A stretch of 45,191 nt of DNA from an uncultured Oscillospiraceae bacterium (GCA_948471205.1 CAOKRT010000013.1:1-45191); one strand, 5' to 3'. Positions 21,537-30,823 are shown, numbered from the stretch's first letter. Notes: a model not told the origin generated them from the letters alone. Made by a program: numbers and translations.

Positions 21537-23963
21537 ATGTATAGATTTAACAGTTTTACGCAAAAAGCAAACGATGTTTTGAATCTGGCAATAAAGGCGG
21601 CAGAAAATTTCGGTCACACTTATGTTGGTTCAGAGCATATTCTTGTCGGTATTCTTAAAGAGGGGACAGGAGTCGGCGCTTTGCTTCTTGAAGAAAAAGG
21701 TGTATCGCTTGAAAAAATTGAGGAATTAATTGAAAAAAATATAGGCACAGGAACTGCTACACGTTTGTCACCGGATGATTTTACACCAAGAAGCAAAAGA
21801 ATTATAGAGGTAAGTTTTCAGATAGCAAGAGGCATGCTGAATTCGTTTGTGGGCACAGAGCATATTTTGCTGGCACTTCTTCGGGAAAGCGATTCCTACG
21901 CCGTAAAATTCCTCAATATATGTTCTATTGATGAACAAACACTGCTTGAAGAGGTATGTTCTTCGCTTGGGAAAACAGAAGCAGATTTCAGAAACAGCGG
22001 AAAAAGCCAAAGAAAAGGCAAAAGCACCACACCTACTTTGGATGAATTCGGAAAGGATTTAACAGATTCCGCAAGAGACGGTAAAATAGATCCGGTAATC
22101 GGAAGAGACAAAGAGATTGAACGGGTTATACAGATTCTTTCAAGAAGAACAAAGAATAATCCCTGCCTTATCGGTGAACCGGGCGTTGGTAAAACTGCTA
22201 TAGCAGAAGGTTTGGCTCTTAAAATCGTTAAAGACGAGGTGCCGGAACTTCTGGCAGGCAAAAAAATAGTGGCGCTTGATTTAACTTCTATGGTGGCAGG
22301 TACGAAATACCGAGGCGATTTTGAAGAACGCATTCAGAAAGCTATGGATGAGGTGCGCAATTCAAAAGATGTCATTCTGTTTATTGATGAAGTGCATACA
22401 ATTATGGGGGCAGGCTCGGCAGAAGGTGCCGTGGATGCGGCCAATATTCTGAAACCGTCGCTTGCCAGAGGAGAAATTCAGGTTATCGGCGCAACGACAA
22501 TTGATGAATACAGAAAGAATATTGAAAAGGATTCAGCACTTGAACGCCGTTTCCAAAGTGTAATGGTAGGCGAGCCGACTGAGGAGGAAACGGTTCTGAT
22601 TCTGAAAGGTCTGCGTGACAAATATGAAGCCCACCATAAAGTTAAAATTACAGATGAAGCAATAGATACAGCCGTTAAAATGAGTTCTCGGTATATTGCA
22701 GACAGATTTTTGCCGGATAAGGCAATTGATTTAATTGATGAAGCTGCCTCACGCGTAAGGTTAAAAGCCTTTACAGCGCCGCCGAATCTTAAAGAGATGG
22801 AAAATGAGATAAAAAGACTTCAGGAAGAAAAGGCTTCTTCCGTAAGAAGCCAGGATTTTGAAAATGCGGCAAAAATCCGTGACAGGGAAAAGGAATTGCA
22901 AACGCTTCTTGACGAGGAAAAAGAAAAATGGAAAAACAGCTCTTCTCATGATGTTAAGGAAATTTCAACAGAGGATATTGCCTCGGTTGTTTCTGCATGG
23001 TCGGGCATTCCGGTTAATCAGCTTACCAAAGAGGAATCTGAAAAACTGCTTAATATGGAGCAGATTATGCATGAAAGAATTGTGGGGCAGAATAAAGCGG
23101 TTTCCTCTATTGCAAGGGCAATCCGCCGCGGCAGAGTTGGTTTGAAAAATCCTGACAGACCGTTGGGTTCCTTTATATTTCTCGGACCTACCGGTGTGGG
23201 TAAAACAGAATTGTGCAAAACGCTTGCGCAGGCAATGTTCGGTAATGAGGATGCAATTATAAAACTTGATATGAGTGAATATATGGAAAAACACACAGTA
23301 TCAAAGCTTATCGGAGCGCCTCCCGGATATGTTGGCTTTGACGAAGGCGGACAGCTTACTGAAAAAATAAGAAGAAAGCCTTATTCTGTTGTTCTTTTTG
23401 ATGAAATTGAAAAAGCACATGCAGATGTTTTCAATATGCTTCTTCAGATTCTGGAGGACGGAGTTTTAACAGACTCGCAGGGCAGAAAGGTGTCTTTTAA
23501 AAATTCAATTATTATTATGACATCTAATGTCGGCGCTTCCAAAATTACCGATAATAAAACAGCACTTGGCTTCGGCAGAAACGAAGACGCTGAACATAAT
23601 ATTGAAACACTTGTAATGGCTGATTTGAAGAAAACGTTCAAGCCGGAATTTTTAAACAGAATTGATGAAATTATTGTATTCAATCAGCTTGAAAAAGAAG
23701 ATATTAAAGAAATTGCAAAGCGTATGCTTGCTTCACTTGAAAAACGTCTTAAAGATTTGGAAATTGAAATTCGGTTTACAGATGAAGCTGTAAGCGCACT
23801 TGCAGATGCGGGTTTTGATAAGGTGTACGGGGCAAGACCTTTACGCCGAGCAATACAGCAAAAGATTGAAGATCCGCTTTCAGAACTGATTCTTGAAGAA
23901 AAAATAAATAAAAACAGCAAATGCACGGTTGATTTCAGAAACGGTGAATTTATTTTTGAATAA
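21537..23963 (+). CDS. clpC: ClpC, AAA+ unfoldase of the ClpCP protease
   Basis: An 808-residue protein from ATG 21537 (GGGAGGA upstream). Two Clp_N repeats (1-~145) carry GSEHIL and GTEHIL; Glu33 and Glu108 correspond to the glutamates that dock phospho-arginine in Bacillus ClpC. AAA domain 1 has Walker A GEPGVGKT (213-220) and Walker B VILFIDEVH. The middle domain has a UVR-like coiled coil (EIKRLQEEKA...FENAAKIRDREKE). AAA domain 2 has GPTGVGKTE and VVLFDEIEKAH. The C-terminus holds the D2-small domain. It unfolds proteins for ClpP and is regulated by CtsR and adaptors. It ends the ctsR operon. Confidence 0.96.
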   Translation: MYRFNSFTQKANDVLNLAIKAAENFGHTYVGSEHILVGILKEGTGVGALLLEEKGVSLEKIEELIEKNIGTGTATRLSPDDFTPRSKRIIEVSFQIARGMLNSFVGTEHILLALLRESDSYAVKFLNICSIDEQTLLEEVCSSLGKTEADFRNSGKSQRKGKSTTPTLDEFGKDLTDSARDGKIDPVIGRDKEIERVIQILSRRTKNNPCLIGEPGVGKTAIAEGLALKIVKDEVPELLAGKKIVALDLTSMVAGTKYRGDFEERIQKAMDEVRNSKDVILFIDEVHTIMGAGSAEGAVDAANILKPSLARGEIQVIGATTIDEYRKNIEKDSALERRFQSVMVGEPTEEETVLILKGLRDKYEAHHKVKITDEAIDTAVKMSSRYIADRFLPDKAIDLIDEAASRVRLKAFTAPPNLKEMENEIKRLQEEKASSVRSQDFENAAKIRDREKELQTLLDEEKEKWKNSSSHDVKEISTEDIASVVSAWSGIPVNQLTKEESEKLLNMEQIMHERIVGQNKAVSSIARAIRRGRVGLKNPDRPLGSFIFLGPTGVGKTELCKTLAQAMFGNEDAIIKLDMSEYMEKHTVSKLIGAPPGYVGFDEGGQLTEKIRRKPYSVVLFDEIEKAHADVFNMLLQILEDGVLTDSQGRKVSFKNSIIIMTSNVGASKITDNKTALGFGRNEDAEHNIETLVMADLKKTFKPEFLNRIDEIIVFNQLEKEDIKEIAKRMLASLEKRLKDLEIEIRFTDEAVSALADAGFDKVYGARPLRRAIQQKIEDPLSELILEEKINKNSKCTVDFRNGEFIFE

Positions 23964-23978
23964 TGCGGCTGACTGCTG

Positions 23979-24017
23979 AACAGAAACCCCTATGCCTTAG
24001 GCATAGGGGTTTCTGTT
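23979..24017 (+). terminator. Very stable stem-loop after clpC
   Basis: An 18-bp perfect stem (23979-23996 with 24000-24017; core AAACCCCTATGCC) with a 3-nt loop. The T-run behind it is weak (ATGGTTTT), but the position between convergent genes fits a terminator. Confidence 0.7.
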
Positions 24018-24034
24018 ATGGTTTTATACTGTTT

Positions 24035-24694
24035 TCAGATTTTGCATATCTTTAAAATGTAATCGGCAATTTTTGTGCTGTTTACAATATATGTGCCGTG
24101 CAGTTCATTTTTAAATATAGTAAGTGTGCTGTTTGGTATATGGTCTGCAATTTCTTTCATATGTGACTGTTTTATCATATCCTTGTCGCCGCCTGTTATA
24201 TCAACAGGAAGCTTCAGCGTTTTCAGCATATCGTTTGAAATGTTCGGCTCGGTAAGAATAACTTTAATTCGCTTTGCTCTTGAAAAGAAATATGCAAATT
24301 TATACATGGCAGTTTGTGCTGTAACAAGTCCTTCCGGTCGGGTATTAACACCGCTTATTATGATTCTTTCCAGTATTTCCTGGTGTTTCAGCGCAAGAAT
24401 AAGCGCAATGATGCCTCCGTCACTGAAGCCGTAAACAATGGGCTTTTCAAGATTTAATCCGCAGATAAATTCGTAAACATCCTGCGCCATATCATCATAA
24501 TGAAGCTCGCTTACCTTTGAACTTTTTCCGTGATTTCGTGTGTCTATTGCATACACGGTAAAATGCTTTTCCAGTACAGTGATTGCTTTTTTAAAAATGG
24601 TGCAGTCCTCTCCGCTGCCGTGAAGCATGATAAGCGGCTTACCGCTGCCGTATTTTTCATAATAAAGGCTTACTGCCGAAGTTTTAAGTATCAT
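24035..24694 (-). CDS. Alpha/beta hydrolase
   Basis: A 219-residue cytosolic hydrolase. It has the oxyanion-hole motif MLHGSGE (24-29 region), nucleophile Ser91 in YGFSDGG, the acid Asp in DITGGDKD and the catalytic His in NELHGTY. The substrate is unknown; the small cap suggests an esterase, lactonase or peptidase of the proline iminopeptidase-like group. It starts 12 nt after a YfcE-type phosphoesterase gene on the same strand, with ribosome site CGGAGA. The two probably form an operon. Confidence 0.88.
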   Translation of the reverse strand: MILKTSAVSLYYEKYGSGKPLIMLHGSGEDCTIFKKAITVLEKHFTVYAIDTRNHGKSSKVSELHYDDMAQDVYEFICGLNLEKPIVYGFSDGGIIALILALKHQEILERIIISGVNTRPEGLVTAQTAMYKFAYFFSRAKRIKVILTEPNISNDMLKTLKLPVDITGGDKDMIKQSHMKEIADHIPNSTLTIFKNELHGTYIVNSTKIADYILKICKI

Positions 24695-24706
24695 AAGTTT
24701 TCTCCG

Positions 24707-25177
24707 TTATAATTTTAAATTTCTGCATTCGATTTTTCCGCTGTTTATATCAACAATGCTGTAACATCCAATTGAAGCAGTGCCGGGATTAACAATATAC
24801 ATTCCGTTTTCGCAGCTGATATGAGGATGATGGGTATGACCGAAAAAGGCGATATCTGCATTGATGCTTTGCGCATGGCGAATAAAAGCGAGATAAGTTG
24901 CTTTCACATTGTATGTATGTCCATGGCACATCGTTATCCGTTTATCAGCCAGCTTAAATTCTCTTTCAAGGGGTTCGGCAGATTTCCAATCCGTATTGCC
25001 GCGAACGGAAATAATGTTTAATTTGCTGCCGAAATAAATCATCGCATCTTCAAAATCTTCATTGCTGCAGCAATCGCCAAGGCAAAGAAAATAATCTGTA
25101 TTTTCAATGTTTTTTTCAATTATATCAAAAACTGTTCCTTTTCTTCCGTGGCTGTCGGATAATATAACCAATCTCAT
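24707..25177 (-). CDS. YfcE/MJ0936-type metallophosphoesterase
   Basis: A 156-residue two-metal phosphodiesterase. Metal-binding motifs are all present: SDSHG (7-11), CLGDC (a variant of GD), RGNTD (a variant of GNCD), CHGHTYN, and FGHTHHPH. The length fits the compact YfcE family, which hydrolyses phosphodiester model substrates and whose natural substrates are unclear. AGGTAA lies 8 nt before ATG 25177. It is the first gene of a two-gene minus-strand unit with the alpha/beta hydrolase. Confidence 0.9.
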   Translation of the reverse strand: MRLVILSDSHGRKGTVFDIIEKNIENTDYFLCLGDCCSNEDFEDAMIYFGSKLNIISVRGNTDWKSAEPLEREFKLADKRITMCHGHTYNVKATYLAFIRHAQSINADIAFFGHTHHPHISCENGMYIVNPGTASIGCYSIVDINSGKIECRNLKL

Positions 25178-25212
25178 TCATATATTACCTGCCGTTTTCA
25201 TAATAATGATAT

Positions 25213-25246
25213 AGGATTATTATTAATCCTGTTATTTAATTATATT
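25213..25246 (+). promoter_or_regulatory. Candidate operator/promoter of the three-gene cassette
   Basis: Perfect inverted repeat AGGATTA-TTAT-TAATCCT (25213-25230), then a -10-like TATATT (25241-25246). The expected -35 position falls inside the repeat, so a repressor could bind there. Tentative. Confidence 0.35.
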
Positions 25247-25274
25247 AAATGTGAAAGGGGAAAACAAGCATAAA

Positions 25275-25517
25275 ATGAATTTAAGCGAAGAACAGCTGAA
25301 AAAGCTGATGAAAAATGCATCCAAAAAAACAGGTGTGGATGTAGGAAAAATGAAAAATGCGGCAGAAAGCGGAAAACTGGATGATTTTATCGGTCAGAAT
25401 CTTTCGTCAGATGCATCTCAGAAATTAAAATCTGTGTTAACAGATAAAAGCGCAGCCGAAAAACTGCTTTCAAGCCCGGAGGCAAAGGAGCTTCTTAAAA
25501 ATTTATTAAAGGGATAA
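25275..25517 (+). CDS. Small helical uncharacterised protein (80 aa), first of a three-gene cassette
   Basis: From ATG 25275, with AAAGGGG at 25254-25260 at a rather long distance; GTG 25251 in the same frame precedes that site and is rejected. The protein is Lys/Ser-rich and almost wholly helical: LSEEQLKKLMKNASKKTG, LDDFIGQNLSSDASQKLKSVL, and a C-terminal SPEAKELLKNLLKG. No membrane segment or signal peptide. No named family was recognised. It lies 3 nt upstream of the second gene, and the three genes share a terminator, so they form one operon. Confidence 0.75.
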   Translation: MNLSEEQLKKLMKNASKKTGVDVGKMKNAAESGKLDDFIGQNLSSDASQKLKSVLTDKSAAEKLLSSPEAKELLKNLLKG

Positions 25518-25520
25518 GGT

Positions 25521-25880
25521 ATGGATAATTTAAACGATATTATTTCAAGTTTATCATCTGATGATATAAACATGCTTAAAGGCGTTGCATCCTCTATTCT
25601 CGGAGAGGATGCTTCTGAAAAAAGCAATAAATCTGCGCCGGCTTCCAATGAAAGCAGTGCCAACGGACTTACGGCTCTTGGCTTTAACGGCGACGATTTT
25701 AATATGATTATGAAAGCGAAGTCTATGTTTGACAGAATGAATAAAACCTCCAATAAAAACACTGATTTGATTTTGGCACTGAAACCGCATCTTTCTCCTG
25801 AAAACAGAAATAAGGCAGATACAGCAATAAGAATTTTAAAAATGTTTGAAATGCTGCCTCTGCTGAAGGATTTGTTTTAA
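25521..25880 (+). CDS. Uncharacterised protein (119 aa), second of the cassette
   Basis: ATG 25521 follows AAAGGGATAAGGT, overlapping the end of the previous gene. The N-terminal ~35 residues are helical (LNDIISSLSSDDINMLKGVASSILG), a Ser/Ala/Asn linker follows (~36-52), and the C-terminal half ends in ALKPHLSPENRNKADTAIRI and LKMFEMLPLLKDLF. The C-terminal pattern (a LKP-L-PE-R---A-I--L motif) seems to recur in small clostridial proteins, but I cannot attach a function. The third gene starts on the next base after its stop. Confidence 0.75.
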   Translation: MDNLNDIISSLSSDDINMLKGVASSILGEDASEKSNKSAPASNESSANGLTALGFNGDDFNMIMKAKSMFDRMNKTSNKNTDLILALKPHLSPENRNKADTAIRILKMFEMLPLLKDLF

Positions 25881-26192
25881 ATGCCGTCTTTTTCCAATAT
25901 GGATATTGAGGAAGCTAAAAGACGTGTGCGGGAAATGCATAGCAGGGCAGAAAGCTATGTTTCAACAGGAAAAGGAAAGCCAACCAGTGTTCAATCTGAA
26001 AAAAAGAATATAGTTGTTCCGCCGCCTGCGGCAGAGAAAAAGCAAAAAAAAGACGAACCTCCTGAAGAAAAAACAGAAGAATCTTTATTTTCGGGAGATT
26101 CAAGTTTTATTATTCTTGTTTTGCTGATGCTTTTGTCTCATGAGGGTGCGGACAGCAAACTGCTGCTTGCGCTGCTGTATCTGCTTCTTTAA
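25881..26192 (+). CDS. Uncharacterised protein with C-terminal hydrophobic hairpin (103 aa), third of the cassette
   Basis: ATG 25881 abuts the previous stop. The N-terminal third is a charged helix (MDIEEAKRRVREMHSRAESY), the middle is a Pro/Lys/Glu-rich disordered linker (~35-68), and the C-terminus is two hydrophobic stretches joined by SHEGADSK (FIILVLLMLLS and LLLALLYLLL). The tail looks like a membrane or coat-surface anchor and resembles the ends of some small clostridial spore-associated proteins, but that link is inference. The stop codon overlaps the terminator stem. Confidence 0.75.
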   Translation: MPSFSNMDIEEAKRRVREMHSRAESYVSTGKGKPTSVQSEKKNIVVPPPAAEKKQKKDEPPEEKTEESLFSGDSSFIILVLLMLLSHEGADSKLLLALLYLLL

Positions 26193-26217
26193 ACGGTTGC
26201 TTGTTATACCGTTTTTT
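26191..26217 (+). terminator. Intrinsic terminator of the three-gene cassette
   Basis: The 7-bp stem AAACGGT / ACCGTTT with a 10-nt loop is followed by T residues; it overlaps the last stop codon. Confidence 0.65.
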
Positions 26218-26366
26218 GAGGCGGGGCGCAGGCAGCATTGTTTTTAATAAATTCAATAAATTATGGAAATAATTGTATTGTTATGTTATTATATAAAATA
26301 ATAATTTATTTAAAACAGCAAGTATCGGTGTACTGCATGATTCTCGCTGAATAGTCGGAGGGTAAA

Positions 26367-27647
26367 ATGGCTGATTTTACAAAACAAAATATCAGTAGCG
26401 GAATTGATGTTCTTTCCGTTCCTGTATCTCGGTTCAAAACAAATGAGATATCCATTTCAATTGCAGTGAATCTTTCAAAGGAAACGGCATCGTTAAATGC
26501 AATTGTGCCAATGCTGCTTTGCAGAAGTTCAAAAGATTATCCTGATTTAACAGCGCTTAATACAAAACTGGCATCTCTTTACGGAGCTGTTCTTCAGCCG
26601 TCTGTTTCAAAAATCGGTGAAACACAGCTTTTAAGAATGGGCTTAACCTGTGTGGACGACAGATTTTCATTTGACAATGAAAAAATCTCAATGGAATGTG
26701 CAAAGCTTTTGATTTCCCTTCTTTTTGAGCCAAGGCTTGATGAAAACGGCAGCTTTTTCGGAAATGATGTTGAAAGGGAAAAAAGAATTCTTGCGGAAAA
26801 AATCGAAAGCGAGGAAAATGAAAAACGCACATATGTTATTCGCAAAGCAGAGGAGGCTATGTTCAGCGGTGAACCGTATGCAACAGGCCGTTACGGCTCA
26901 AAGGAAGATGTGGCGCAAATAACAAGGGATAAGGTTTTTTCGGCTTGGAAAAACTTGCTTGAAACCGGACAGGTGCTTTTGACGGTAGTAGGCAGTGCGG
27001 ATGTTTCGGAAATAACACAGCTTCTGAAAGCTTGTTTTGATCAGGTTGACAGAAAATTCCAGCCGTTGAATAAGGCTGTTTTTATTCCGGAGGCGGCAAA
27101 GGAAAAAGAAATTAAGGAAAGCATGAATGTTAAGCAGGGCAAGCTTGTGCTTGGTTTCAGAGTTAATATGAAACCTGACAATGAACTGACATATGCAATG
27201 CGTTCATTCACAGATATTTTCGGCGGCGGACCGTATTCAAGGCTGTTTACAAAGGTACGCGAAGAAATGAGCCTTTGCTATTACTGCTCGGCACGTTATA
27301 TCCGTCAGAAGAGTTTTATACTTGTTCAGTGCGGCTGTGAAGAAGAAAATATGGACAAGGCTGTTTCGCAGATACTGAAGCAGATTGATGAAATTAAAAA
27401 CGGCAATTTTGATTATGAATTCCGGTCTTCAAAAATCAGTTTAACAGATTCTATAAACTCTGTTTATGATGCACCTGAAACGCTTGAAGGCTGGTATGTT
27501 TCACAGATGAATGACAAGCACTTTGTATCTCCGGTTGAAAGTGCCGCTTTAAATAACACAGTAACCAAAGAACAGATTATTGAATGCGCAGGTCTTTTAT
27601 CTCTTGATACTGTATATAAGCTTGTTTCGGCAGAGGGGGTAGAATAA
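26367..27647 (+). CDS. ymfF: M16 peptidase-like protein YmfF (EF-P modification-associated), non-catalytic partner
   Basis: A 426-residue protein with the two-domain M16 (pitrilysin) fold but without the HxxEH zinc motif: the expected place reads LCRSSKDYPDLTALNTKLASLYGA. It retains fold markers such as EREKRILAEKI, DIFGGGPYSRLF and the aromatic YYCSARY. In Bacillus subtilis, ymfF, ymfH and ymfI are needed for 5-aminopentanol modification of EF-P. Non-catalytic and catalytic M16 subunits usually work as a heterodimer, and the catalytic one follows here with a 1-nt gap. CGGAGGG precedes ATG 26367. The operon continues into lgt and folD. Confidence 0.88.
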   Translation: MADFTKQNISSGIDVLSVPVSRFKTNEISISIAVNLSKETASLNAIVPMLLCRSSKDYPDLTALNTKLASLYGAVLQPSVSKIGETQLLRMGLTCVDDRFSFDNEKISMECAKLLISLLFEPRLDENGSFFGNDVEREKRILAEKIESEENEKRTYVIRKAEEAMFSGEPYATGRYGSKEDVAQITRDKVFSAWKNLLETGQVLLTVVGSADVSEITQLLKACFDQVDRKFQPLNKAVFIPEAAKEKEIKESMNVKQGKLVLGFRVNMKPDNELTYAMRSFTDIFGGGPYSRLFTKVREEMSLCYYCSARYIRQKSFILVQCGCEEENMDKAVSQILKQIDEIKNGNFDYEFRSSKISLTDSINSVYDAPETLEGWYVSQMNDKHFVSPVESAALNNTVTKEQIIECAGLLSLDTVYKLVSAEGVE

Positions 27648-27648
27648 T

Positions 27649-28920
27649 ATGAAAGAAATAAAATCAGATATTCTGCAGGAAAGATATTATGAAATAAACC
27701 ACAAGTCCGGTTTAAAAATATTTGTTATGCCGAAAGAAAACTACAAATCGGCTTATGCCATTTTCGGCACAAAATACGGCTCCATTGATAACCGTTTTAA
27801 AAGAAGCGACAAAGCTGATTACACAGTTGTTCCGGAAGGCATTGCACATTTTTTGGAGCATAAGTTGTTTGAAAGCGAGGAGCTTGACGCATTCACAAGA
27901 TATGCCGAAACAGGCGCTTCTGCAAATGCATATACATCGTTTGATAAAACCTGTTATCTTTTTCAGTGCAGTGACCGTTTTGAAGACAGCCTGAAAATTC
28001 TTCTTGATTTTGTAACACATCCGTATTTTACAAAAGAAACTGTTGAAAAAGAGCAGGGCATTATCGGTCAGGAAATTACAATGTATTACGATGTTCCGGG
28101 TTGGATGAGCACTTTCAATCTTTTAAAATGCCTTTATAAAAACCATCCTGTTAGGATTGATATTGCCGGAACGGTGCAGTCTATTTCAGAAATTACAGAC
28201 GAACTGCTTTATGAATGCTATAATACTTTTTACAACCTGAATAATATGGCGCTGGTTGTGGTTGGAAATGTTAATGCAGAAAAGGTTATTGCATTATGTG
28301 ATGAATATCTGAAACAGGCAGACAATGTAACGGTTCAGCGTGTTTTTGAGGATGAGCCGAGGGAAATTGTTAAACCGTATGCGGAATACAATCTGGCAAT
28401 GAGTATGCCTGTTTTTTCTTTTGGATATAAGGAAGCATGCCAAACGCCCGAAAGAACACATAAAGAAATTATTGAAACGGAAATTCTTCTTGAAATTATT
28501 GCCGGTGAAACATCACCGTTATACAGCAGGTTATTTAACGAAGGCTTGATTAATGCAAGTTTTTCAAAAGAATATTTTGTGGGTTACGGTTATGAAGCCG
28601 TTATATTTGACGGTGAAAGTGTAAACCCGCAGGCTGTAGCGGATGCTATTAAAAAGGAAGTTGCCAGACTGAAGAAAGAAGGCATAAGCAATGCGCTGTT
28701 TGAAACGGTTCGCCGAAATCTTTACGGCAGGGAAATTATGGAATATAATGATATAGACGGTGTTGCAAATGCGATGATAGGCTGTTATTTTGCAGGTTAT
28801 GAGTTGTTTGAAACAATGGATATTTATAAATCCGTTACAAAAGAAGATATTGAAAATCGCCTTTCGCATATGATGAAGGAACAGTACAGTGCGTTATCCG
28901 TGGTTAAATCAAAGGAATAG
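27649..28920 (+). CDS. ymfH: M16 zinc peptidase-like protein YmfH (EF-P modification-associated), catalytic partner
   Basis: A 423-residue M16 family protein with the inverted zinc motif HFLEH (HxxEH) around residue 68, followed by the usual Glu-containing segment (EKEQGIIGQEITMYYD), plus AYTSFDKTCYLFQ. It pairs with the non-catalytic YmfF upstream. The role of these peptidase-like proteins in EF-P modification is known genetically, but the chemistry is unclear. The gene is directly followed by lgt. The YmfI-like reductase for the same pathway lies apart, at 18453-19121. Confidence 0.9.
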   Translation: MKEIKSDILQERYYEINHKSGLKIFVMPKENYKSAYAIFGTKYGSIDNRFKRSDKADYTVVPEGIAHFLEHKLFESEELDAFTRYAETGASANAYTSFDKTCYLFQCSDRFEDSLKILLDFVTHPYFTKETVEKEQGIIGQEITMYYDVPGWMSTFNLLKCLYKNHPVRIDIAGTVQSISEITDELLYECYNTFYNLNNMALVVVGNVNAEKVIALCDEYLKQADNVTVQRVFEDEPREIVKPYAEYNLAMSMPVFSFGYKEACQTPERTHKEIIETEILLEIIAGETSPLYSRLFNEGLINASFSKEYFVGYGYEAVIFDGESVNPQAVADAIKKEVARLKKEGISNALFETVRRNLYGREIMEYNDIDGVANAMIGCYFAGYELFETMDIYKSVTKEDIENRLSHMMKEQYSALSVVKSKE

Positions 28921-28926
28921 AGGTAT

Positions 28927-29940
28927 ATGAAAATGAGCGATTATACAAGAGTTTATTTTGACGGACTGGGGATTGATTTTGATTTGCCGTCTGTTGCCTT
29001 TTCAATAGGCGGATATGAGGTGCATTGGTACGGAATTATAATTGCATTCGGTTTTGCGCTTGCCGTGTTTTACGGAGGCAGAATGGCATATAAATGGAAA
29101 ATGAGCCTTGACGGAATGACAGATGTTTTGCTTTGGGGTACAATATTCGGCATCATCTGCGCAAGAGCATATTATGTTATTTTTCAATGGGATTATTACA
29201 GTTTGCATCCGGGGGAAATAATAGCAATCTGGAATGGCGGTATTGCAATATACGGCGGTATAATAGGTGCGCTTATCGGTGCGGCAATAGGCTGTAAAAT
29301 AGGAAAAATCAATTTTCAGAATCTGCTGGATTTAGGTGCATTGGGGCTTTTGATCGGACAAGGTATCGGCAGATGGGGAAATTTCTTCAATCAGGAAGCC
29401 TTCGGCACCAATACAGATACAGCGCTGTTTCGTATGTGGTCTTTAAAAATAAAAGAAACACTGCAGGCGGATCAGGCAGATTTGCTGCTGAAGGGTATAG
29501 AAACAGACCCGGAAAAAGCAGTGCATCCCACATTTCTTTATGAAAGTGTATGGTGTCTTGTTCTTTTTGTTGTACTTCATATAATTGTAACAAGATTTAG
29601 AAAGTTTAAGGGCGAAATATTCCTGCTTTACGGAATTTTCTATGGACTTGAGCGAATGATTGTTGAAGGAATGAGAACAGACAGCCTTTATATTGCTGAT
29701 ACTACCATTCGTGTAAGTCAGCTTCTTTCTGCTGTAATTGTAGTTATATTTACTGTTTGGTTTGCAGTTATGTTTGTAAAACTGAAAAAGGGTACGCTTT
29801 CAAGGAAGTATCTTTTAAATCCGCCGCCTTTGCCGTTTAAACTGCCGAATGCGCCTGTTGCGGCAGAATATGTTTATGCAAAGGGTAATCCGAAATCGGC
29901 TGAAACAGACTTTTTTAAAGTAAAAAAGGAGGAAAAATAA
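28927..29940 (+). CDS. lgt: Prolipoprotein diacylglyceryl transferase
   Basis: A 337-residue membrane enzyme that transfers diacylglycerol from phosphatidylglycerol to the lipobox Cys of prolipoproteins. Signatures: VHWYGIIIAFGFALA, the Arg-rich ICARAYYVIF, NGGIAIYGGIIGAL, the family motif GRWGNFFNQEAFG, HPTFLYES, and GLERMIVEGMRTDSL. About seven membrane segments. It has ~50 extra cytoplasmic C-terminal residues with a Pro-rich segment (NPPPLPFKLPNAP), longer than most Lgt. ATG 28933 is an alternative start with slightly better spacing. folD begins on the next base after its stop. Confidence 0.95.
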   Translation: MKMSDYTRVYFDGLGIDFDLPSVAFSIGGYEVHWYGIIIAFGFALAVFYGGRMAYKWKMSLDGMTDVLLWGTIFGIICARAYYVIFQWDYYSLHPGEIIAIWNGGIAIYGGIIGALIGAAIGCKIGKINFQNLLDLGALGLLIGQGIGRWGNFFNQEAFGTNTDTALFRMWSLKIKETLQADQADLLLKGIETDPEKAVHPTFLYESVWCLVLFVVLHIIVTRFRKFKGEIFLLYGIFYGLERMIVEGMRTDSLYIADTTIRVSQLLSAVIVVIFTVWFAVMFVKLKKGTLSRKYLLNPPPLPFKLPNAPVAAEYVYAKGNPKSAETDFFKVKKEEK

Positions 29941-30792
29941 ATGAATATTATTGACGGAAAGGCAGTTTCAAAGGCAGTTCGTACAAGAGTTGCACAGGAA
30001 ACAGCAGCACTGAAGGAAAAGGGTGTTACACCGGGGCTTGCAGTAATTATTGTTGGTGAAGACCCTGCTTCTCAGGTGTATGTAAGAAACAAGGAAAAGG
30101 CGTGTGAGGAGGTTGGCTTTTACAGTGAAAAATTTGCTTTGCCCGAAAGCACTTCACAGGAAGAACTGAATGCACTTGTGAAAGAACTGAATGCACGCAG
30201 GGATATTAACGGCATTCTTTGCCAGCTTCCGCTTCCGAAGCATCTTGATGATAAAGAAGTTATTAATCTTATTAACCCGATTAAGGATGTGGATGCTTTT
30301 CATCCTGTAAATGTCGGCGCTATAATGATTGGCGATTATAATTTTCTGCCTTGCACACCTGCAGGCGTAATGGAACTTATTCATGCAGCAGGCGTTGAGG
30401 TAAGCGGCAAAAAGGCTGTTGTTATCGGAAGAAGCAATATAGTAGGAAAGCCTATGGCTATGCTGCTGCTTCACGAAAATGCCACAGTTGAAATTACGCA
30501 TTCAAAAACACAGAATCTTTCGGAAATTACGGCAGATGCCGATATTTTGGTTGCTGCTATCGGAAAGGCAAAATTTGTAACATCTGATATGGTTAAAGAC
30601 GGTGCAGTTGTAATTGATGTTGGTATGAACCGTGATGAAAACGGTAAGCTTTGCGGTGATGTTGATTTTGAAGCTGTTAAGGATAAATGCGCTTATATTA
30701 CACCGGTGCCGGGCGGAGTAGGACCTATGACAATTTCCATGCTTATGCAGAATACACTTACTGCCGCAAAAATCCAAAACGGTTTAAAATAA
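29941..30792 (+). CDS. folD: FolD, methylenetetrahydrofolate dehydrogenase/cyclohydrolase
   Basis: A 283-residue bifunctional cytosolic enzyme that converts 5,10-methylene-THF to 10-formyl-THF. Motifs: [25 protein letters not shown] region with Tyr and Lys of the active site (YVRNK), [29 protein letters not shown], the Rossmann motif [11 protein letters not shown], and the C-terminal [18 protein letters not shown] overlapping the end of lgt gives very efficient initiation at the abutting ATG. The last gene of the ymfF-ymfH-lgt-folD operon. Confidence 0.96.
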   Translation: MNIIDGKAVSKAVRTRVAQETAALKEKGVTPGLAVIIVGEDPASQVYVRNKEKACEEVGFYSEKFALPESTSQEELNALVKELNARRDINGILCQLPLPKHLDDKEVINLINPIKDVDAFHPVNVGAIMIGDYNFLPCTPAGVMELIHAAGVEVSGKKAVVIGRSNIVGKPMAMLLLHENATVEITHSKTQNLSEITADADILVAAIGKAKFVTSDMVKDGAVVIDVGMNRDENGKLCGDVDFEAVKDKCAYITPVPGGVGPMTISMLMQNTLTAAKIQNGLK

Positions 30793-30823
30793 TGGGATTG
30801 TAATTTTTGAAACATATCATTGT

